Source: Sphingobacteriales bacterium (GTDB lineage: Bacteria; Bacteroidota; Bacteroidia; Sphingobacteriales; Sphingobacteriaceae). From it: a DNA stretch of 64,000 nucleotides. Every line of letters begins with the position of its first letter. Position 1 is the stretch's first letter. The notes below the pieces were generated by a model. That model did no database searches. It saw only the letters and a program-made list of their open reading frames with translations, and was not told the DNA's origin. The stretch covers positions 1-64,000 of the forward strand of contig JACXVB010000014.1 of NCBI GenBank assembly GCA_014763615.1, read 5' to 3'. The position numbers were made by a program, and so were the translations under genes. Shown one piece after another: positions 27,509-36,521 of the stretch.

Positions 27509-27997
27509 GTTTAAGAAATAGGTGTGATCTACAAACTCCATATTTTCAAACTTATATTTCTCTACCACCTCGCCGAGTAAAGAGTCTCTCACTAAAAGCA
27601 AAATTTCTGTAGATGGTGATTTTTCAGAAATTTCAAGCAAAATCTCAGACAAAACAGGTTCTAATCCATTTCCATCCAATTCTAATTTTCCAATCTCATC
27701 AACTACTAAAAGTTTTGGCGGATGTTTTGCAGCAAGCCGAAGAATACTTCTAGCTTTTTCAAAACCCGTATTTAGAAAAATAAACCTTCCAACTGCGGTA
27801 ATATCCTCCTGATTTAAATCGGCAGTTTCAAAATCGTATAACTTTTGTTCTGCAATATCTAAAAGCTTTCGTTTGTTTCCGATATCAGGCGTTAAAATGC
27901 CTGATACGCCTTCTTGATTTTTTATCCAAATAAAAACCCTGCTTGTTTTACCAGATTGAATAGAATCAGAGAATATAAAAACTCTATTTTTAATCAT
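27497..27997 (-). CDS. THEP1-like nucleoside-triphosphatase
   Basis: A 166-residue P-loop NTPase. It shows a Walker A-like SDSIQSGKTSR (residues 10-20), a RFIFLN segment and Walker B LLVVDEIGKLEL (about 93-104), the arrangement of the NTPase_1/THEP1 family, which hydrolyses ATP, GTP and other nucleotides slowly. The signature Lys-Thr and Asp-Glu pairs are intact. It overlaps the upstream membrane-protein gene by 8 bp. That tight coupling suggests the pair work together, possibly as ATPase and membrane component. Confidence 0.8.
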   Translation of the reverse strand: MIKNRVFIFSDSIQSGKTSRVFIWIKNQEGVSGILTPDIGNKRKLLDIAEQKLYDFETADLNQEDITAVGRFIFLNTGFEKARSILRLAAKHPPKLLVVDEIGKLELDGNGLEPVLSEILLEISEKSPSTEILLLVRDSLLGEVVEKYKFENMEFVDHTYFLNKKS

Positions 27998-28979
27998 TAT
28001 TACGTAAACTTAAAGCCAATAGATTGAGAATAAACTCTCTGTACACTTTTATACCTTTTGCATCCTTTTTTGCCATAGCCATTGCTGGTTTTATCTGATT
28101 TTGGGTTTTAGACAGTAAAATAAAAATAGTTGAAAAATCTTGTCGATAATGTTCTCTTTGCTTGTTTAACCACCAAATGAGCGCACTTCTAATCAATGGC
28201 GAGGCTAGCCACCAAACAAACAGCATAAAAAGTGTACGGTAAAAGCTACTCCATAAAATCTCTGAATGGGTGAATAAAGCGATAAAATATATGACAAAGA
28301 TTAGTAGGAAAGGAATCAGCATTTTCATGAAATAACTGCCCTTTTTAGCCGCTGATACTTGTGGCAAAACTACCTCTTCTGCATCAAACTTCAACTGTCT
28401 TCTACTTAAATTATTTGGAACATTAATGCTCAAATATGCCACATACAAAGCCCAAGTAAAATAAGCTAACAGATATATTACAATTATCCAACTGCTGAAA
28501 TTGTTAATGTTCAGGTTTAAATTTTTAAAAACCTCGCTAGAAAAATCATCGAAAGCTTTAAAAAAAGTGGTACCAAAGAATATCCACAACACCAATAGTT
28601 TTTGCAATGCGGTTTCCATCAAACTAAAAACGGCATGAAATAAGGTTGCAAAACTTTGCTTTTTAACAATTTGAAAAATAATTGCGCCACTAAATCCTTG
28701 GAAAGCTACCGCCAAATAAGCCATTGGCGGGCTTTGCGGACTTACTGCTGCCTTAATCAATAAAACCAAAAAAGTAGCTTTTAATATGCTTCTGAAAGGG
28801 TTCTTACTGTAAAAAGCAATCAGTCTGATGACCAAAATGGCGAACGCTGCTAAAAAGAAGCCAGAGAATGGAATCTGAAATGCATGTAAAATTCCGCCTA
28901 AACCAGATTCGCTTAGCGCCCAAAGTGCAGTAAGTTTATCTATATTTCTTAGATTAGCCGAAGGTTTAAGCAATTCCAA
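27990..28979 (-). CDS. polytopic membrane protein coupled to an NTPase
   Basis: A 329-residue integral membrane protein with about seven hydrophobic helices. Its N-terminal half starts with TALWALSESGLGGILHAFQI and contains IPFSGFFLAAF and SPPMAYLAVAFQGFSG. It has the look of an S-component of an energy-coupling-factor-type transporter. That is a resemblance from memory, not a firm family call. The C-terminal half has further helices and ends in a Lys-rich segment. No ATG fits: the start is TTG (28977-28979) after an in-frame stop upstream, so translation is probably weak. Overlap with the NTPase gene is 8 bp. Confidence 0.65.
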   Translation of the reverse strand: MELLKPSANLRNIDKLTALWALSESGLGGILHAFQIPFSGFFLAAFAILVIRLIAFYSKNPFRSILKATFLVLLIKAAVSPQSPPMAYLAVAFQGFSGAIIFQIVKKQSFATLFHAVFSLMETALQKLLVLWIFFGTTFFKAFDDFSSEVFKNLNLNINNFSSWIIVIYLLAYFTWALYVAYLSINVPNNLSRRQLKFDAEEVVLPQVSAAKKGSYFMKMLIPFLLIFVIYFIALFTHSEILWSSFYRTLFMLFVWWLASPLIRSALIWWLNKQREHYRQDFSTIFILLSKTQNQIKPAMAMAKKDAKGIKVYREFILNLLALSLRNND

Positions 28980-29083
28980 AAACGATTGAATTTTTGATAA
29001 AAATAGAACAAATAGTAATTAAAGCATACTCATCTTTACATTCACTTTTCCAACAAATGGAAAGTGTAAAATTTCTCTAATTA

Positions 29084-29830
29084 ATGAAAACTAATAAAGC
29101 AGAGAACTTTCTGGCAATAGATATTGGAGGTTCTCACATTAAAGCAACTGTTTTACATCCTAACGGTGAGATGCAGTTTGATTATAAAAAAATAGAAACA
29201 CCAGAAAAAGCAACCCCACAGCTTTTAATTGATGCCATTAAAACTCTATTGCAAGATTTTCCATCTTTTGATAAAATTTCTGTAGGCTTTCCGGGTTACG
29301 TTAAAGATGGTGTCATTTTTACAGCACCTAACTTAGATAGCGAGGCTTGGAAAAACTTCAATTTAAGCAAAGCCCTTAGCAATGAATTTAAAAAACCGGT
29401 AAGATTGGTTAATGATGCCGATTTACAGGGTTTAGCTGTAATTAGTAGAAAAGGCTTAGAGATGGTCATCACTTTAGGTACCGGATTTGGCACTGCACTT
29501 TTTATGGACGGAAAGTTACTTCCGCATTTAGAATTAGCACACCTTCCGGTGAGAAAAAACAAAGATTACGATGCTTTTATTGGCGATAAAGCTTTAATTC
29601 AAGATGGTGAAGAAAAGTGGAATAAAAAGATGAAAGAGGTTTTAAACACTTTTAAAACGGTCATCAATTATGATAGGCTTTATCTTAGTGGTGGCAATGC
29701 CAAAAAAATCAGCTTTAAGCTAGATGATAATATAAAAATTGTGAGCAATAAAGACGGCATTAAAGGTGGGGCATTTCTTTGGCATGCATCAGATGGTTAT
29801 TGCGTAAAATCGGTTCATCCTGATGAATAA
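29084..29830 (+). CDS. ROK-family sugar kinase, probable glucokinase
   Basis: A 248-residue kinase with the ROK/actin-like fold. The phosphate-1 motif is FLAIDIGGSHIKATV (residues 11-25), the sugar-binding GFPGYVKDGVI and NDADLQG lie in the middle, and the phosphate-2 LGTGFGTALF follows. The closing NYDRLYLSGGNAKK carries the adenosine motif. It most resembles the short polyphosphate/ATP glucokinase-like branch. Being 12 bp before gnd and in line with zwf and pgl, it most likely makes glucose 6-phosphate for this pathway. A 9-bp hairpin lies 15 nt before the start in the leader. Confidence 0.85.
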   Translation: MKTNKAENFLAIDIGGSHIKATVLHPNGEMQFDYKKIETPEKATPQLLIDAIKTLLQDFPSFDKISVGFPGYVKDGVIFTAPNLDSEAWKNFNLSKALSNEFKKPVRLVNDADLQGLAVISRKGLEMVITLGTGFGTALFMDGKLLPHLELAHLPVRKNKDYDAFIGDKALIQDGEEKWNKKMKEVLNTFKTVINYDRLYLSGGNAKKISFKLDDNIKIVSNKDGIKGGAFLWHASDGYCVKSVHPDE

Positions 29831-29842
29831 ATTTTAGATAAA

Positions 29843-31240
29843 ATGGAAAAGAATGTTTTTGGCATGATTGGCTTAGGTACAATGGGCAGAAACCTATTGT
29901 TAAACATGGCCGATCATGGTTTCAAAGTAACCGGTTACGATAAAAGCGAAGAGCAAGTTGCTCATCTCAACAAAGAAGGAATTGCTACAAACACCTATGG
30001 AACAACAGATTTAAAAACCTTTATCAGCAGTTTAAAAACACCAAGAGCGATTATGATGTTGGTGCCAGCGGGTAAAATAGTAGATGCCGTTATTCAGGAT
30101 TTACTTCCACTTTTAGAGCAAGGAGATTTAATTATTGATGGTGGAAATTCTCATTTTACCGATACTGATCATCGTTTTACTTTTTTGAAAGAGAAAGGCA
30201 TCCACTTTTTTGGAATGGGAATATCTGGTGGAGAAAAAGGCGCAAGATTTGGCCCCAGCATGATGCCTGGCGGCGATGAAAAAGCTTATGATGTGGTAAA
30301 ACCAATCTTAGAAGCCGTATCAGCAAAAGTGAATCATGAGCCTTGTGTAACTTATATCGGTCCGGGTGCTTCTGGGCATTTTGTAAAAATGGTTCATAAT
30401 GGTATTGAGTATGCTTTGATGCAGTTAATTGCAGAGGCTTATGAAATCATGAAAACCGGATTAAAAATGGATGATGCTGCCATCGGCGAAACTTTTAAGA
30501 CGTGGAATCAAGGTCGTTTACATTCTTACTTACTAGAAATTACTACTGATATTTTTCAATACACGGCTCCAGGCGATGAGAAAATCTTGATTAATTATAT
30601 CAAAGATGAAGCAAAAGCAAAAGGAACAGGTAAATGGACCTCGCAAGAATCTATGGATTTACAAGCGGCCACCACTTGCATTGATACCGCTGTCTCTATG
30701 AGAGATTTATCTAAACAAAAAGATTGGCGCTTAAAGGCTGCTGAGCTATATCCTCCAGCCAAAGCTTTTCAAACAGACGCAAAAGTTTTTTTACATGATT
30801 TAGAAAATGCACTTTACTTTGCCACCGTTATCACTTATGCCCAAGGAATGGAAATGTTGTACAAAGCATCTCAAGAATTAAACTATCATCTCAATTTAGC
30901 CAATTGTGCTAAAATTTGGAGAGGTGGATGTATCATCAGGGCAGCCTTTTTAGACGATATCTATCAAGCATTTCAAAATAAAAACTTACAACATCTTTTG
31001 TTGAATCAGGCTGTAGCCGATAAAATTAAACAAACAGAAAAAGGTACTAGAAACATCCTTCATCATGCCATTGAGGCTCAAATCAGTATGCCCGTATTCA
31101 CCTCGGCCTTAAGCTATTTTGATAGTTTTAAAACTGCCAGAATGCCTTCTAACTTAATCCAAGCGCAAAGAGATTATTTTGGAGCACATACTTACGAAAG
31201 AATAGATCAAGAAGGGATCTTTCACACACAATGGAACTAA
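29843..31240 (+). CDS. gnd: 6-phosphogluconate dehydrogenase, decarboxylating
   Basis: Oxidises 6-phosphogluconate to ribulose 5-phosphate and CO2 with NADP. The 465-residue enzyme begins with the dinucleotide motif GLGTMGRNLL (residues 10-19). IDGGNSHFTDTD, FFGMGISGGEKGARFGPSMMPGG and KMVHNGIEYALMQ carry substrate-binding and catalytic residues (Lys and Asn of KMVHNGIEY). The C-terminal helical domain is complete. Order in the operon is kinase, gnd, zwf, pgl. Confidence 0.97.
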   Translation: MEKNVFGMIGLGTMGRNLLLNMADHGFKVTGYDKSEEQVAHLNKEGIATNTYGTTDLKTFISSLKTPRAIMMLVPAGKIVDAVIQDLLPLLEQGDLIIDGGNSHFTDTDHRFTFLKEKGIHFFGMGISGGEKGARFGPSMMPGGDEKAYDVVKPILEAVSAKVNHEPCVTYIGPGASGHFVKMVHNGIEYALMQLIAEAYEIMKTGLKMDDAAIGETFKTWNQGRLHSYLLEITTDIFQYTAPGDEKILINYIKDEAKAKGTGKWTSQESMDLQAATTCIDTAVSMRDLSKQKDWRLKAAELYPPAKAFQTDAKVFLHDLENALYFATVITYAQGMEMLYKASQELNYHLNLANCAKIWRGGCIIRAAFLDDIYQAFQNKNLQHLLLNQAVADKIKQTEKGTRNILHHAIEAQISMPVFTSALSYFDSFKTARMPSNLIQAQRDYFGAHTYERIDQEGIFHTQWN

Positions 31241-31283
31241 GCCACAGACCTAAACTATAAGCAATTTATCAGATCATTAAAAA

Positions 31284-32804
31284 ATGAAATCTAACAACAA
31301 ACCAAAACCAACCATTTTCATGATTTTTGGCGGAACTGGGGATTTAGCTGCTCGTAAACTGATTCCCGCTTTGTACAATCTTTTTCTAGAAAAGTACATG
31401 CCCAAGGAATTCGCCATCATAGGTTTGGGTCGGACAGAGTACAGCAATGAAGCTTTTGTGAAAACTTTGCTAGAAGGTGTAAATAAATACTCGAGAAGTG
31501 GCAAAGCCGAAAAAGAAAAATGGGCTGAGTTTTCTCAACATATCACTTACCTGACCTCTAATGTAAACGATGAAAAGGACTATCAAAAAATGAGTGATAT
31601 CATCGAAAAATGCGAAAAAGATTGGCCTGAACCACCCGTAGTGATTCATTATTTAGCAGTTGCGCCTCGCTTCTTCCCTATCATTGCCAGCAACTTAGCA
31701 AAAGTGAAGCTTGCAGATAATACAGACAGGACAAGAATTGTGGTAGAAAAACCTTTCGGACATGATTTGGCCTCGGCAAAAGAATTAAATGCTTTACTGA
31801 GAACTATTTTTAATGAAACGCAGATTTACAGAATAGATCATTATTTGGGCAAGGAAACGGTACAAAATATGTTGGCTTTCCGCTTTGCTAACGCATTGTT
31901 TGAGCCTATTTGGAATAGAAATTATATTGAACATGTTCAGATTTCTGTTACTGAAGATATTGGAGTTGAAGACCGCGGCGGATATTACGATGGCTCAGGC
32001 GCTTTAAGAGATATGGTGCAAAATCATATTTTACAAGTACTTTGTTTAGTAGCTATGGAACCTCCGGTAAGTTTTGATGCAGAAGAAATTCGCAACAGAA
32101 AAGTAGAGGTTTTAAGAGCCATGCGTAAGTTTGGAAATGATGAAATCAGATTCAACACCGTTCGGGGTCAATATGGCGAAGGTTGGGTTCAAGGGAAAAA
32201 AGTAGAAGGTTACAGAAACGAGAAAGATGTAGCACCAGAATCAAATACCGAAACTTTTGCAGCTTTAAAATTCTTTATTGACAATTGGAGATGGCAGAAT
32301 GTTCCTTTCTACGTAAGAACTGGAAAAAGAATGCATCAAAAATCATCCATCATCAGCATACAATTTAAAGATGTTCCACATTTAATTTTCCCTTCGCAAT
32401 CCTCAGAAAGTTGGCAACAAAACCGCTTAATCATCAGCATACAGCCAGAAATGAGTATCCGTTTGCAAGTACAAGCAAAAAGACCGGGTTTAGATATGAT
32501 GTTGAATCCGGTAGATATGGTTTTTAATTACGATGGAACCTATGAAACCGATACGCCTGAGGCTTATGAAACCTTGCTTTTAGATGCGATGAAGGGCGAC
32601 CAAACGCTATTTATGCGTGGTGACCAAGTAGAAACTGCTTGGGAGTTATTGATGCCCGTTTTAGAAAATTGGGAATCGAGAAAAAGCTTGAGCTTCCCTA
32701 ATTATTCGGCAGATAGCTGGGGACCAGAAATAGCTGAAGCACTCATTGCAAAAGATGGCTTCCATTGGTTTACTTTACCTATCAAAAAAGGAGATAAAAA
32801 ATGA
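31284..32804 (+). CDS. zwf: glucose-6-phosphate 1-dehydrogenase
   Basis: First enzyme of the oxidative pentose phosphate pathway, making 6-phosphogluconolactone and NADPH. The 506-residue protein starts with the nucleotide fold FMIFGGTGDLAARKL (about residues 11-25). The signature IYRIDHYLGKETVQNM holds the catalytic His and Lys, and VEKPFGHDLASA is also seen. It overlaps pgl by 4 bp (ATGA), so the two are translationally coupled. The 43-bp gap after gnd has no terminator. Confidence 0.97.
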   Translation: MKSNNKPKPTIFMIFGGTGDLAARKLIPALYNLFLEKYMPKEFAIIGLGRTEYSNEAFVKTLLEGVNKYSRSGKAEKEKWAEFSQHITYLTSNVNDEKDYQKMSDIIEKCEKDWPEPPVVIHYLAVAPRFFPIIASNLAKVKLADNTDRTRIVVEKPFGHDLASAKELNALLRTIFNETQIYRIDHYLGKETVQNMLAFRFANALFEPIWNRNYIEHVQISVTEDIGVEDRGGYYDGSGALRDMVQNHILQVLCLVAMEPPVSFDAEEIRNRKVEVLRAMRKFGNDEIRFNTVRGQYGEGWVQGKKVEGYRNEKDVAPESNTETFAALKFFIDNWRWQNVPFYVRTGKRMHQKSSIISIQFKDVPHLIFPSQSSESWQQNRLIISIQPEMSIRLQVQAKRPGLDMMLNPVDMVFNYDGTYETDTPEAYETLLLDAMKGDQTLFMRGDQVETAWELLMPVLENWESRKSLSFPNYSADSWGPEIAEALIAKDGFHWFTLPIKKGDKK

Positions 32805-33535
32805 GTTTAAATGTATTTCAGAATCCGGATGAAGCCATTAAAGCTTTAGCAGATTTCTTTGTGAAATGTGCTAATGAGGCCATAAATGATCATCAACAGT
32901 TTTTTGTAGCGCTTTCTGGTGGAAATTCACCCAAAAAATTACATCAATTGTTGGCTAGTGATACTTATAAAAATCAGATAGATTGGACCAAAGTAATCTT
33001 CTTTTTCGGGGATGAGCGCTATGTGCCACACAATCACCCAGATAGCAACTATTTAATGGCTAAAGAAACACTTTTAGACCCATTAAATATTGCTGACGAA
33101 CAAGTTTTCAAGATAGATACCAGTCTTGATCCGGCTTCGGCAGCTCAAGATTATGCTCGCTGTATTTGTAAGCATTTTAAAGAAGAAGCTATTTTTGATT
33201 TGATAATTTTAGGCATGGGTGATGATGCACATACTGCTTCCATTTTCCCACATACTCCTTTAGTTTGGATTAATGAAGAATTGGTAAAAGAGGTGTATTT
33301 AGAAGACAAAAAAGTTTACCGCATTAGCATGACGGTGCGATTGATTAATCAGGCTAAAAATGTAGCTTTTTTAACTTTTGGAGAGACCAAAGCGCCTGCT
33401 TTAAAAGCTGTTTTAGAAGGAGAAAGAGATGTAGCGCAGTATCCTTCTCAATTGATCAAACCTAAAAACGGCACTTTAAATTGGTTTGTGGATAAAGCTG
33501 CCGCTGGTTTGTTGAAAAAAAATAGTGCTTTTTAA
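32801..33535 (+). CDS. pgl: 6-phosphogluconolactonase
   Basis: Hydrolyses 6-phosphogluconolactone to 6-phosphogluconate. The 244-residue protein is of the SOL/DevB type. FFVALSGGNSPKKLHQLL, VIFFFGDERYVPHNHPDSN and DLIILGMGDDAHTASIFPH give the active-site loops, with the catalytic His in DDAHTAS. It overlaps zwf by 4 bp and ends the pentose phosphate operon. The following 84 bp lead into the AT-rich DpnI island; an imperfect inverted repeat at 33551-33596 lies there and may be a weak terminator. Confidence 0.96.
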   Translation: MSLNVFQNPDEAIKALADFFVKCANEAINDHQQFFVALSGGNSPKKLHQLLASDTYKNQIDWTKVIFFFGDERYVPHNHPDSNYLMAKETLLDPLNIADEQVFKIDTSLDPASAAQDYARCICKHFKEEAIFDLIILGMGDDAHTASIFPHTPLVWINEELVKEVYLEDKKVYRISMTVRLINQAKNVAFLTFGETKAPALKAVLEGERDVAQYPSQLIKPKNGTLNWFVDKAAAGLLKKNSAF

Positions 33536-33619
33536 CACGCTTTTCGCTATATCTTTTTTGAAAACCAATGCTTAGCTCATATCCTCAAAAAAGGATGCCG
33601 CTTCAATCTTTAACGCAAA

Positions 33620-34393
33620 ATGAATTTAAATCTAGATTTATCTTTAGTAAAAAATTACACAAACAACTCACAAATTTCAAGAATACTGACTGAAAATTGG
33701 GTAAAGAAAAATTCTTTTTGTCTAAATTGTAATAATTGGTGTCTAGAACAATTTAGCAATAACTTACCAGTTGCAGATTTCTATTGCAAAAATTGCCGTC
33801 AAGAGTATGAGTTAAAAAGTAAGAATGGTAAATTATCTTCTAAGATAGTTGATGGTGCTTATCACACAATGGTTAATAGAATTGAAGCCGAAAATAATCC
33901 CAATTTTTTCTTTTTAACCTATGATAAATCAGATTGGACTGTACGTAATTTTCTCATAATTCCTAAACATTATTTCGTTTCGGATTTTATTGAAAAAAGA
34001 AAACCACTTTCTGAAAATGCTAGAAGAGCTGGATGGACAGGGTGTAATATTCTATTAGACAAAATTCCTTCTTCTGGTAGAATTTTTCTTATTAAAAATT
34101 CCAAAATAATAGATAGAGATTTAGTTTTACATAAATGGAAAGAAACAGAATTCCTAAAGAATGTAAATAAAAAATCACGAGGTTGGATAATTGACATTTT
34201 AAATTGTATTGATTTAATTCCTAACAAAAATTTTAGATTAGAGGATGTTTACAAATTTGAAGCTCATTTAAAATTAAAATATCCTAATAATAGTTTTATA
34301 AAAGATAAAATCAGGCAACAGCTTCAAATATTAAGAGATAGAGATATTATTGAATTTGTTTCCAGAGGTACTTATAAAAAGAAAACATTATGA
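33620..34393 (+). CDS. DpnI-family type IIM restriction endonuclease (methyl-directed)
   Basis: DpnI cleaves GATC only when adenine is methylated, protecting against Dam-methylated foreign DNA. This 257-residue protein matches the S. pneumoniae enzyme along its whole length as I remember it. The N-terminus is ...ILTENWV. The zinc-binding cysteine pairs are Cys34/Cys37 and Cys56/Cys59. The PD-(D/E)xK catalytic site is VADFYC (Asp53) with ELKSK (Glu64, Lys66). DGAYHTMVNRI, NPNFFFLTYD, ARRAGWTGCNILL and SRGWIIDILNCID follow, and the C-terminal winged-helix domain ends in KIRQQLQILRDRDIIEF. No methyltransferase is present, as expected for this type. DNA here is about 24 percent G+C in four 60-base lines sampled across the two-gene island, far below its neighbours, indicating transfer. 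It overlaps the next gene by 4 bp. Confidence 0.95.
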   Translation: MNLNLDLSLVKNYTNNSQISRILTENWVKKNSFCLNCNNWCLEQFSNNLPVADFYCKNCRQEYELKSKNGKLSSKIVDGAYHTMVNRIEAENNPNFFFLTYDKSDWTVRNFLIIPKHYFVSDFIEKRKPLSENARRAGWTGCNILLDKIPSSGRIFLIKNSKIIDRDLVLHKWKETEFLKNVNKKSRGWIIDILNCIDLIPNKNFRLEDVYKFEAHLKLKYPNNSFIKDKIRQQLQILRDRDIIEFVSRGTYKKKTL

Positions 34394-34725
34394 CTTTTAC
34401 AGGTGAAAAAGCGATTCAAATACTCAAACAAAATTTAGAAAATACAAATAATCATATTTGCAATGGTTTTTTCTTCGAAAAAAATGTTTGGATAGCATTT
34501 GATAATTATTCCAAAGACTGTTGGGTAGAGGAATTTCATACTAAAGAAATGGCAATTTGTTGGATAGAAAGATTTTTTGAGATTTCGGAAAAAAAGGATT
34601 TTTTTTGTTTAAAAATTAGTGATGACTTAATATTTATTCCCGGGGAAGGATACTTAAATTACTTTCTAAATGATGATGATATCTGCTCTGCCAAATTTTA
34701 TCCAATTTCTCAATACTATAATTAA
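34390..34725 (+). CDS. small unknown protein coupled to the DpnI homologue
   Basis: A 111-residue acidic protein, very rich in Phe, Trp and Ile, with no signal peptide, membrane helix or motif that I recognise. Segments such as GFFFEKNVWIAFDNYSKDCWVEEF, split by charged turns, suggest a small alpha/beta fold. Its ATG overlaps the DpnI stop by 4 bp (ATGA), so it is translated with the nuclease. It shares the extremely low G+C of the island. In S. pneumoniae the nuclease gene is also followed by a small gene (dpnD) of unclear role, but this protein does not look like DpnD. It may modulate or protect against the nuclease; that is inference. Confidence 0.75.
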   Translation: MTFTGEKAIQILKQNLENTNNHICNGFFFEKNVWIAFDNYSKDCWVEEFHTKEMAICWIERFFEISEKKDFFCLKISDDLIFIPGEGYLNYFLNDDDICSAKFYPISQYYN

Positions 34726-34828
34726 TTATATACTTAATTTTTAATTGATGAGTAAAAATTTTGGGTGATTGTTAAATTTAAATTTTTGTTTTCTTAATTA
34801 AATCAGCATTATTAATTCTTACCTATAA

Positions 34829-35476
34829 ATGAATTCCAACATCCAAAAAACCATCAATTTTGTAAAAAAAGAACTCCAAAATGCAGAAGCCGGCCATGAT
34901 TGGTGGCATATCGAACGCGTTTGGAAAACCGCAAAAAACATCGCTAAAGAAGAAAATGTTGATTTAGAAGTGGTTGAATTTGCAGCTTTATTGCATGATA
35001 TTGCCGACGCTAAATTTCATGACGGTGATGAAGAAATTGGCCCGCAAAAAGCTGGTGAATTTTTAAAATCTATCGCTATTGAGCCAGAAATTATTCATCA
35101 TGTGCAACAAATCATCAGAAATATGTCGTTCAAAAATAGTTTAGGCGAAATCCATTTTAGCTCGCCAGAGATGTTAGTAGTACAAGATGCCGATAGATTA
35201 GACGCCATTGGCGCCATTGGTATTGCCCGAGCGTTTACTTATGGTGGCTACAAAAATCGAGAATTATACCATCCAGAAATAAAACCCGAACTTAACCTCA
35301 GCAAAGAAGCTTATAAAAAAAGCACTGCACCAACGATAAACCACTTTTACGAGAAGTTATTATTGCTAAAAGACAAGATGAATACCACAAGCGGTAGAAA
35401 AATAGCCACACAAAGACATCAATTTATGGAACAATACTTGGAGCAATTTTATGCAGAATGGAATGGAGAAAAGTAA
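34829..35476 (+). CDS. HD-domain phosphohydrolase (YedJ-like)
   Basis: A 215-residue metal-dependent phosphohydrolase. AGHDWWHIERVWKTA supplies the first His and helix, FAALLHDIADAKFHDG the HD pair (His53, Asp54), and VVQDADRLDAIGAIGIARAF the last Asp. Family members act on nucleotides or small phosphoesters; the substrate of this one is not known to me. It stands alone after the DpnI island, with a normal base composition, marking the island's right edge near 34730-34828. Confidence 0.88.
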   Translation: MNSNIQKTINFVKKELQNAEAGHDWWHIERVWKTAKNIAKEENVDLEVVEFAALLHDIADAKFHDGDEEIGPQKAGEFLKSIAIEPEIIHHVQQIIRNMSFKNSLGEIHFSSPEMLVVQDADRLDAIGAIGIARAFTYGGYKNRELYHPEIKPELNLSKEAYKKSTAPTINHFYEKLLLLKDKMNTTSGRKIATQRHQFMEQYLEQFYAEWNGEK

Positions 35477-35605
35477 AATGAAAGATTCTTTTATCAGCAA
35501 AAAAAGGAAGATCATTTATATCCACCAGTTAGCTTAAAATCATCATTAAGTACAGGAAGTTATATCCTTCATAATGCGCTATATTGAAATGATTAAAGAA
35601 TAAGC

Positions 35606-36475
35606 TCAGCCCCAAATGCAAAGCCAAGTAAAATAAATCAACATCATGCTGCTGCTGATAAGCGTCATTTGCATCATATACGTAAAATTAGCATTCTTTT
35701 TATCCTGAATCACTTTGGCAAACCAAGCACTAAAAAACCCAATAACCGGAGAGCCACAAGCCAAAAACACCCAAAAATCTGCTAAAGCTAATCTTCGATA
35801 ACAAAAAAATCCCATTAAAATAGTCCCTGCTAAAAAAAGTAATCCAGAGAAAATGAACGAGCCGGAGTAGCCCAATTTCATACTCAAAGTAAGATCGCCT
35901 CTTTTTCTATCTTCCTCATGCTGATAAATCTGTGTAAGCGGATAAGAGGCCCCGATTAAGCAAGAACAGATGATTCCGGCTAGAAAGACATCGGCTGTAA
36001 AGCCAAAATTCACCTCAGCAACCGCAAAGTAAACACTGTAATAAATAAAAGCTCCTTGAAAAATAAACACCGTTAAAAAGCTGAGATAAGGGTACTTTTT
36101 TAATCTGATTTTAGGATGACTATAAGCTTTAGACAAAGAATTATAAACCAAAACGCACACTGCGAATTGCCAACTTATTAGAAAAGAAAGCGCAACGCTT
36201 AGCCATTCTAGGCAAACCGAGCAAACATATAAAGCGTAATTAACCTTAGGTGGCGTTTTAAGTAGAGCAATGCTTCCCTCGTCTTTATCAAAATAGCTGT
36301 TATAGCCATTACTTGCAGGATAAACCAATAGGTGTAAAATGATGAAAACCCAAAAGGCATGCGCATTGTTAAGCATTGGAACAGTAGCTATGGCAAACAA
36401 AAAAATAGGCAATAAGAATAGTGAAAAAGGAAAACGGAGGTGCAATAAAACAGATTTGAAAGAATTGCCGATCAT
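35606..36475 (-). CDS. UbiA-family prenyltransferase
   Basis: A 289-residue membrane protein with about eight helices. The first Asp-rich motif is NGYNSYFDKDEGSIA (Asn/Asp at positions typical of NxxxDxxxD) and the second is YQHEEDRKRGD. UbiA enzymes transfer isoprenoid chains to aromatic rings or make related membrane products. It is divergent from the type III polyketide synthase gene, with 46 bp between starts, so it probably works on the polyketide. Which prenyl donor it uses cannot be read from the sequence. Confidence 0.88.
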   Translation of the reverse strand: MIGNSFKSVLLHLRFPFSLFLLPIFLFAIATVPMLNNAHAFWVFIILHLLVYPASNGYNSYFDKDEGSIALLKTPPKVNYALYVCSVCLEWLSVALSFLISWQFAVCVLVYNSLSKAYSHPKIRLKKYPYLSFLTVFIFQGAFIYYSVYFAVAEVNFGFTADVFLAGIICSCLIGASYPLTQIYQHEEDRKRGDLTLSMKLGYSGSFIFSGLLFLAGTILMGFFCYRRLALADFWVFLACGSPVIGFFSAWFAKVIQDKKNANFTYMMQMTLISSSMMLIYFTWLCIWG

Positions 36476-36521
36476 GAGATTGCTTTAATATTTTAACCTT
36501 AAATTTAGAAAAACAAATTAG

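Noticed and set aside
29043-29068. Riboswitch in the leader of the sugar-kinase operon
   Set aside because: Only a single short hairpin; no conserved aptamer segments recognised.
33551-33596. Terminator or island border repeat
   Set aside because: Imperfect stem with a 23-nt loop; no matching repeat at the other island edge.
34390-34725. DpnD homologue
   Set aside because: The position fits, but I see no resemblance to the DpnD/PcfM-type sequence.
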